Assembly: GCF_004193775.1 (NCBI RefSeq)
Contig: NC_041003.1
Coordinates: forward strand, 48,040,111 to 48,104,110
Source of the DNA: Glycine soja
Lineage: Eukaryota > Streptophyta > Magnoliopsida > Fabales > Fabaceae
Reading direction: 5' to 3'
DNA: 64,000 nt
Of the stretch, positions 58,695 to 64,000 are shown piece after piece. The stretch's first letter is position 1; every line of letters starts with the position of its first letter. The notes under the pieces were generated by a model that saw only the letters and a program-made list of their open reading frames with translations, was not told where the DNA came from and did not search any database. A program made the translations under genes and the position numbers.

Positions 58695-60992
58695 ATGGCT
58701 GTCACCTTCTCAGATCTACACACCGAAGAGGGCATCAAATCCCTCGATCAATTCCTTTCTGGGAAAACCTATATTTCTGGGTAACACTTATAACATCAAC
58801 TCAATGTCTTATGAAAAAAAATTGATTTTTTACTGTTTTTGATATTTGGATTATTGAATCTGTATGTGGGTTTTCGAGTTCAGGGATCAGTTGACAAAGG
58901 ATGATATTAAAGTGTATGCAGCTGTTGTTGAAAAGCCAGGGGACACTTTTCCTAATGCTGCCAAGTGGTACGATGCTGTCTCTTCTCAACTTGCTCCAAG
59001 GTTTGTTCCTCTCTCACTTCTTTTCCTATTCTTTTTTTCTGCTGCAAATCATAGTTTTGTTTTTCTTTATTTGAATTGCAAATTATGATTTTTGTTAATT
59101 TCAATTTTTATTTGAGTAGCTTTCCTGGCCACGCTCAAGGGGTAAGATTCAGTGGCGCTGCTGCTCCAGCTGAAGCTGCACCTGCCAAAGCGGTATGCTT
59201 TTTTCTTAATTTTATATTTTGTTGTTAGGTTTTTTTAAAAATCGTTTATGTTGAAAATGCATGTATATATCATTTAGTATTTGACTTTTTTAGTAATTTA
59301 GGGCGCTCGATAGCTAGATTTTTAATTTATATTAAAATATGTGAAAGTTACATGGAATTTGTTGTTAATACTTAATAGGAAACTAATAGCAAAAGCCTTA
59401 TCTTATCTTAATAAGAGTGTGACTGTGTGAGAATGATTGATTGCCATGCATATTGCTATTATGAGGGAGGTATGGGACTGAGTGGCTCAGTAGAAATGCT
59501 AAGTTTCTTTTCATACATTAAAAAGGTTGGTAAATGTATGCTAAAAAAATTTAAGCCATTGGATTAAGACTGCAGGACCTTGCACTTGCAGCTACTGTTC
59601 TGACTGCAGGCGATTCGGTTCCAGTTAGTTCATGTAAGAGATACGAAGTGGATTGCCTGAAATCAGAGTGTGTGAAAGTAGAATCTTTACTGGTTATTTC
59701 GTTTTTCAAACTTCATAAAGTTAATGGTATATAAATAAATAAAAACTTGAGCTGTGGAATCATGACTGCTGAGTTGACTTCATAAAGTACTTTCATATTG
59801 AGTTTTAGAAGGAACAGAGCTTGATTATAACCATATTCATATGTAACATATCATGTTTACTATGTAGTTCCTGAAGGTGATATGGATTAGCCAATATAGC
59901 AGCATTGAAGGCACTTTATAGCATTGAATAATACTATAATTTGCTTTTGACTAGAGATAGTTACTTAAGGTTTATCCCCTATGCAGAGTAGTAGTTGCTT
60001 TGATTGAATTCATCATGATGTGATTACTAAGTGAAATTGTTCTTATCTAAGATAACAATATTGAAATGAAGGCAGTACTTGGATTGCAAAATTGTAGAAA
60101 TAGACTTTTGACTTGATAGTATACATGAAGTGTAAGATATTATTGCAGTTGTACTGAAGCTGCTAAGTGAACTAATTCAACTAATTTGATCATTGGGATT
60201 TGTTAGGCTGCCACTGCTGAAGAAGATGATGATGATCTTGATCTCTTTGGTGATGAGACAGAGGAAGATAAGAAGGCAGCAGAGGAAAGGGAGGCTGCTA
60301 AAAAGCCTGCCAAGAAAAAAGAGAGTAAGCTTTCTTTAAAGTCTCCTGACTGTAAACTGTAATTATTGGTCCATGAAACATTTCTCAATTCTCAGAAATA
60401 TAATTTGATAGAAGTCATACTTGAATTTGTCTAATCCACCTAAAATTGCATAGTTATTTGGGGAAAGTAGGAATGCCTTGTTATATGGTAGAGTAATAGG
60501 TTGAAATTTATGATGACTTGTCATATACTCATATGGAGGACTAATTTCTTAACGCTAGATCTTATTTTCTTGCTGAAAGCATTTGACACTGTCACTAATT
60601 GACATTTTATAGGTGGCAAGTCTTCTGTCCTTCTCGATGTTAAGCCTTGGGATGATGAGACCGACATGAAGAAGCTGGAAGAGACTGTCCGCAGTATTGA
60701 GATGCCTGGTTTATTGTGGGGAGCATGTATGTTGAAATTTTCACAAACTTTTCTCTTGCATATTTGATGCATTTAATTTCTTTCAAAATTACCATTTATC
60801 TAAAATGTTCTTGTTTCAATTGGTAAAGCCAAACTGGTTCCTGTGGGATATGGGATCAAGAAGTTGCAGATCATGATGACTATTGTTGATGACCTTGTAT
60901 CCGTGGACACCCTTGTTGAGGAACGCTTGACAGTTGAGCCATGCAACGAGTATATCCAGAGCTGTGACATTGTTGCATTCAACAAAATTTAA
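58695..60992 (+). CDS. EF1B: elongation factor 1-beta (eEF1B beta chain)
   Basis: Guanine-nucleotide exchange subunit that reloads eEF1A with GTP during cytosolic translation elongation. Six exons: 58695-58780, 58884-59000, 59120-59192, 60207-60324, 60613-60726, 60829-60992; all introns are GT-AG, the phases agree, and the product is 223 residues, the usual plant length. The N-terminal part ([13 protein letters not shown], '[20 protein letters not shown]') is the GST-like interaction domain. Residues about 93-131 form the acidic hinge ([15 protein letters not shown]), a typical casein kinase 2 target, and a Lys-rich stretch. The C-terminal exchange domain (about 133-223) contains '[14 protein letters not shown]', '[19 protein letters not shown]' and ends '[11 protein letters not shown]', as in the family. 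Intron 3 is 1014 bases. No defect is seen. Confidence 0.97.
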
Positions 60993-61129
60993 GTTTTCTT
61001 GTTTATTTTGATTTTAGCCATTTTCAAGCGGCTGATCAGTCTGTTACTCTTCCTTTCATTGTTCATGTTTGGTCTCTTTCAATAGTGGTTTTGTTGCAAA
61101 AATTGTGAGAAGTAAAAGCAATATATTAG

Positions 61130-61306
61130 GGTGTGTTTGGTTTATATTTTTATTTTCTGTTTTTATTTTATTGTTTTCAGTTTTTGGTTAATTTGGGAAA
61201 ATATTTTCATTGAAAATGAAAATAGAAATCCAACAAAATACATTTTCATTATCATTTTTTATTTTATATGAAAATGAAAATAGAAAATAATCAAATCAAA
61301 CACCCC
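61130..61306. mobile_element. Tourist-like MITE downstream of eEF1B
   Basis: Left end gggtgtgtttggttt and right end (reversed) ggggtgtttgattt are near inverted copies, flanked by TTA on both sides (61127-61129 and 61307-61309). A TTA duplication and GGGTGTGTTTGG-type ends point to PIF/Harbinger-derived MITEs. It starts about 140 bases past the stop codon, so it may lie within or just after the 3' UTR. Confidence 0.7.
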
Positions 61307-61309
61307 TTA

Positions 61310-62796
61310 AATATCATGTTATGGTGTATCTTTGAATATTATTTCTTGAATTAGATTTATGGGATTAAGATAACTGAACGATGTGCTTCAATTTAATTTT
61401 TGATAGTTTGTCAAAACCTCTAAATTTCCCTGAATGTGCTTCAGGGGTATAGAATAGAACCAGTTTGGTTTCTGACTTATTATATATATTATTTGGTTTT
61501 TTATCTTATTTTTTATATTTAATTTAGTTTTTTATTTTTAAAAAAATTTAATCTGATTTTTTGTTATTTTTTTGGTTTACTTTAGTTTTTTACTTTTTGA
61601 AAATTTTATTTTGGTTTAACTTTTTGTTTCATTTTAATTTTTGGATTAATTTAAGATTGATAATGTTAGTCATTTAAGATTGAACTTGTTTAATTAAAAA
61701 TAAAATGGAGATGATAGAGAGAAAAGTGAATAAAAAAAGTTGATTTTTAAATGATTAATTAATGACATTAATTTTAAATACACTATAATATCAAGATAAA
61801 GTATCAAATTATACCCAAAAAATACGATAAAGAATGGCTTAGTGGTTCTCGAAACCAATCAAGAATTTGCAGACCTTAGTTTCATCAACACCACCGAACA
61901 ATCATCATTGTTACAGCTCCTACCACTACACCATCATGTAACATAAATTTTGATTTGATTCTTTTATTTGTAAAAATTTAAGTTTAAAATTAAGATTGTT
62001 ATTTTTTATAATACTTAATCTATAATGTTTCTTAATTGTTTTTAGATTAAAAATATTTTTTATTAAAAAAAATTATTGACAAATCATTAAAAAAGAGATA
62101 TATTGATAACAAAGATAATTTAAAAAGGCTATAAATTTAAGACAAATTTATTGGTAACTAAATTAATATCTTTCTTTAATTTTAATAAATTATATAATTG
62201 TGTCTTTGTATATAAGAATAGAGGAAATTCTAAGAAACATCATACATAGTTTTATCGACTAGTATTTATTTATCATTAAACTATCATTTTCTATAGTTTT
62301 ATTTAGATGAACTTCTTTACAAGTTCAAACAATGTATATTTGGAATTCTTACCGTCATGCAGAACGGACAAAAAGAATATGATATCATAATTAAGTCTGC
62401 TACAAATACAATTTCCTTAAACTTTTTTTGTCATGTTAGCCTTTATTATTTTGACTATATTTAATGGAACGATTGCTTTGCCTGTTCAAACCCAGTGTTC
62501 AGCCAATTTGTTTCAACTTTTAACATATTCACATAACTTATCTTACCAAACTCTTTGCGTGTCTTCTCATTATCACCTTTGTTTTGTAAAATGTAAAGTT
62601 CATTTGTTCTGATTGGAACTTTATTTGATTTAGTATTTAATAATTGGAATTTTGATGCTTGAAAAGGTGAAAGAAGATATTTACCCTCCATAATTTCAGA
62701 AAATGTAATGGTACTTTACTAAATTACCCTTTATTGATGTTCTTATTCAGGATTAAAAAAATTATTTACCTTAGTGGAGGTATTAAGAGTAAAAAA

Positions 62797-62835
<39 letters not shown>

Positions 62836-64000
62836 TCATTTTTTAAATAACAAAAACTTTTTTTTTCTTTACAATGACTAAATACTTTTGTAACATGTAG
62901 AATAGAAGTTAAATTCAGTAAGAAGCTCTATTTTCAAACAATTGTTCAACTTCAAATAAGAAAATCTCATAACACTAGATGTATCAGGATTCAGAACGAA
63001 GTAGCCTTACATAATAAGTAAGGGTGTACTATGAAACATAACACTATTTGATCATCGACCCAGTAAAAGAGAATATTTACCTATCAATTTTTTCATTCAA
63101 AATCTATAAAATAGTAAAAACAATTTGTCTACTAACATTAGAAATGCATATTGAAAAAGCAGCTAAGGTAAAAACAAAAATGCTTAAATTTCGGGTCAAA
63201 CAAATGTCCAAATCAGAAGTCCTTAGTCACATTTATTTATGAGTGACATAAAGTTAGTTGGGAGGCTTAAACAATTGTATCTAATGCAATTATAGGGCAC
63301 CATCACCTTGTCGTGCTATATAGTATATACATATATCCATGGTCCTTCCTACGTTGGTGGATCCATTCATAATTGATGTTATCGGTGATTTCTATCATTT
63401 ATGATCTGTCTCTCGTACATGGCAATACAAAAGTTTAATTCATTTTTAATAAAAATAGATTTTTTGAGGATAATAAAAACAGTTAAACTTAAGTAAAATA
63501 TATTTTTTAAACAAAAGAGTAAACTCTCGTCTTAATCATTAAGATTATAAACTAACAGCATATAATTTAATGGAACGTGTTAGTCTCATATAACGTAAAG
63601 TTAATTCACCAAAAAAAAAATATAACGTAAAGTTTAGGATTGATTTTTTTATTTATGAAAAAGGTGTTTATATTTAATCTCAAACCTTGTCTCGAATAAA
63701 ATTATTTTTAAAAGAAAATATTTTTGAGAAATTAAAAAAATTACAGTGTTATGTATTTTATTCATTATTTTTAATTTTCCTTTTTAATTTTTAATTATTT
63801 TACTTTTATTTTATATTAAAAAACTGAAAAAAACATTAATTTTTAATTTAAGAATTAGTAAAATAAAATTGAAATGTCCCGTAATTTTAAAAGACGATTA
63901 TGCCAAAAAAGAATAAAGAAAATGTGACTTTTAGTCATGTTTTTAAGATTGGACTAATCATTAAATTGGTTAAGACACTGAGTCAAGATTCATTGGTTCA
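61310..64000. other. AT-rich intergenic sequence
   Basis: No gene is supported. It includes a (TA)n tract. The 76-codon minus-strand frame at 62,461-62,691 starts with ATG but shows no known motif. Confidence 0.55.
62800..62832. repeat. (TA)n microsatellite
   Basis: About 15 uninterrupted TA units. Confidence 0.93.

Noticed and set aside
62461..62691. 76-codon ATG-started minus-strand frame
   Set aside because: No motif is recognisable, and random frames of this size are expected in AT-rich DNA.
1..64000. CRISPR arrays, bacterial operons, rRNA and tRNA genes
   Set aside because: None of the required repeat-spacer, ribosome-binding or cloverleaf patterns was seen, and the window is clearly plant nuclear DNA.

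Overview
This is plant nuclear DNA. The genes are intron-rich with GT-AG borders, the intergenic sequence is very AT-rich and full of (TA)n and (ATT)n microsatellites, and small inverted-repeat transposons (MITEs) are scattered throughout. The encoded families are plant-specific: a CDKC-type cyclin-dependent kinase, a P-class pentatricopeptide repeat protein, a plant eEF1B beta chain, a plant UreF and an RLCK fragment. The repeat families look like those of legumes such as Glycine; that placement rests on memory and is an inference.

Layout. 1-10.3 kb is gene-poor. It holds a (TA)n tract, a stretch resembling CACTA subterminal repeats (about 2.7-3.0 kb) and an 893-base inverted-terminal-repeat element (7052-7944) that carries a GC-richer, gene-like core. 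10.37-10.77 kb is the lone last exon of a receptor-like cytoplasmic kinase. 12.3-18.0 kb (minus strand) is a complete 12-exon CDKC gene; each of its three introns longer than 800 bases contains one MITE. 18.2-27.9 kb is an AT-rich gene desert with a second inverted-repeat element. A one-exon gene for a 107-residue conserved plant protein lies at 28.0-28.3 kb, followed by another desert to about 35.9 kb.

35.9-38.5 kb (minus strand) is an intronless 872-residue PPR gene, very GC-rich near its 5' end. Beyond two MITEs (39.1-40.1 kb) come two plus-strand genes about 1 kb apart: a DnaJ-type zinc-finger protein (41.07-41.48 kb) and the urease accessory protein UreF (42.50-43.22 kb). 43.2-51.7 kb is mostly repeats, with one unassigned ORF at 48.1 kb. 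At 51.7-52.5 kb lies a C2H2 zinc-finger pseudogene with two frame changes. At 53.2-57.5 kb (minus strand) a five-exon gene encodes a universal-stress-protein-like domain of the kind normally fused to a kinase, here without the kinase; its second intron contains an LTR-retroelement end whose LTR is itself a long hairpin. At 58.7-61.0 kb a complete six-exon eEF1B beta gene has a clear TATA box and telo-box. A Tourist-like MITE and AT-rich sequence fill the rest.

The genes are a normal eukaryotic neighbourhood, not an operon: transcription elongation (CDKC), organelle RNA metabolism (PPR), translation elongation (eEF1B), urease maturation (UreF) and chloroplast-type chaperone function (DnaJ zinc finger). 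I found no convincing new multi-gene system. The most unusual items are the palindromic LTR, the putative gene-capturing elements, the concentration of MITEs in CDKC introns, and the kinase-less USP gene.
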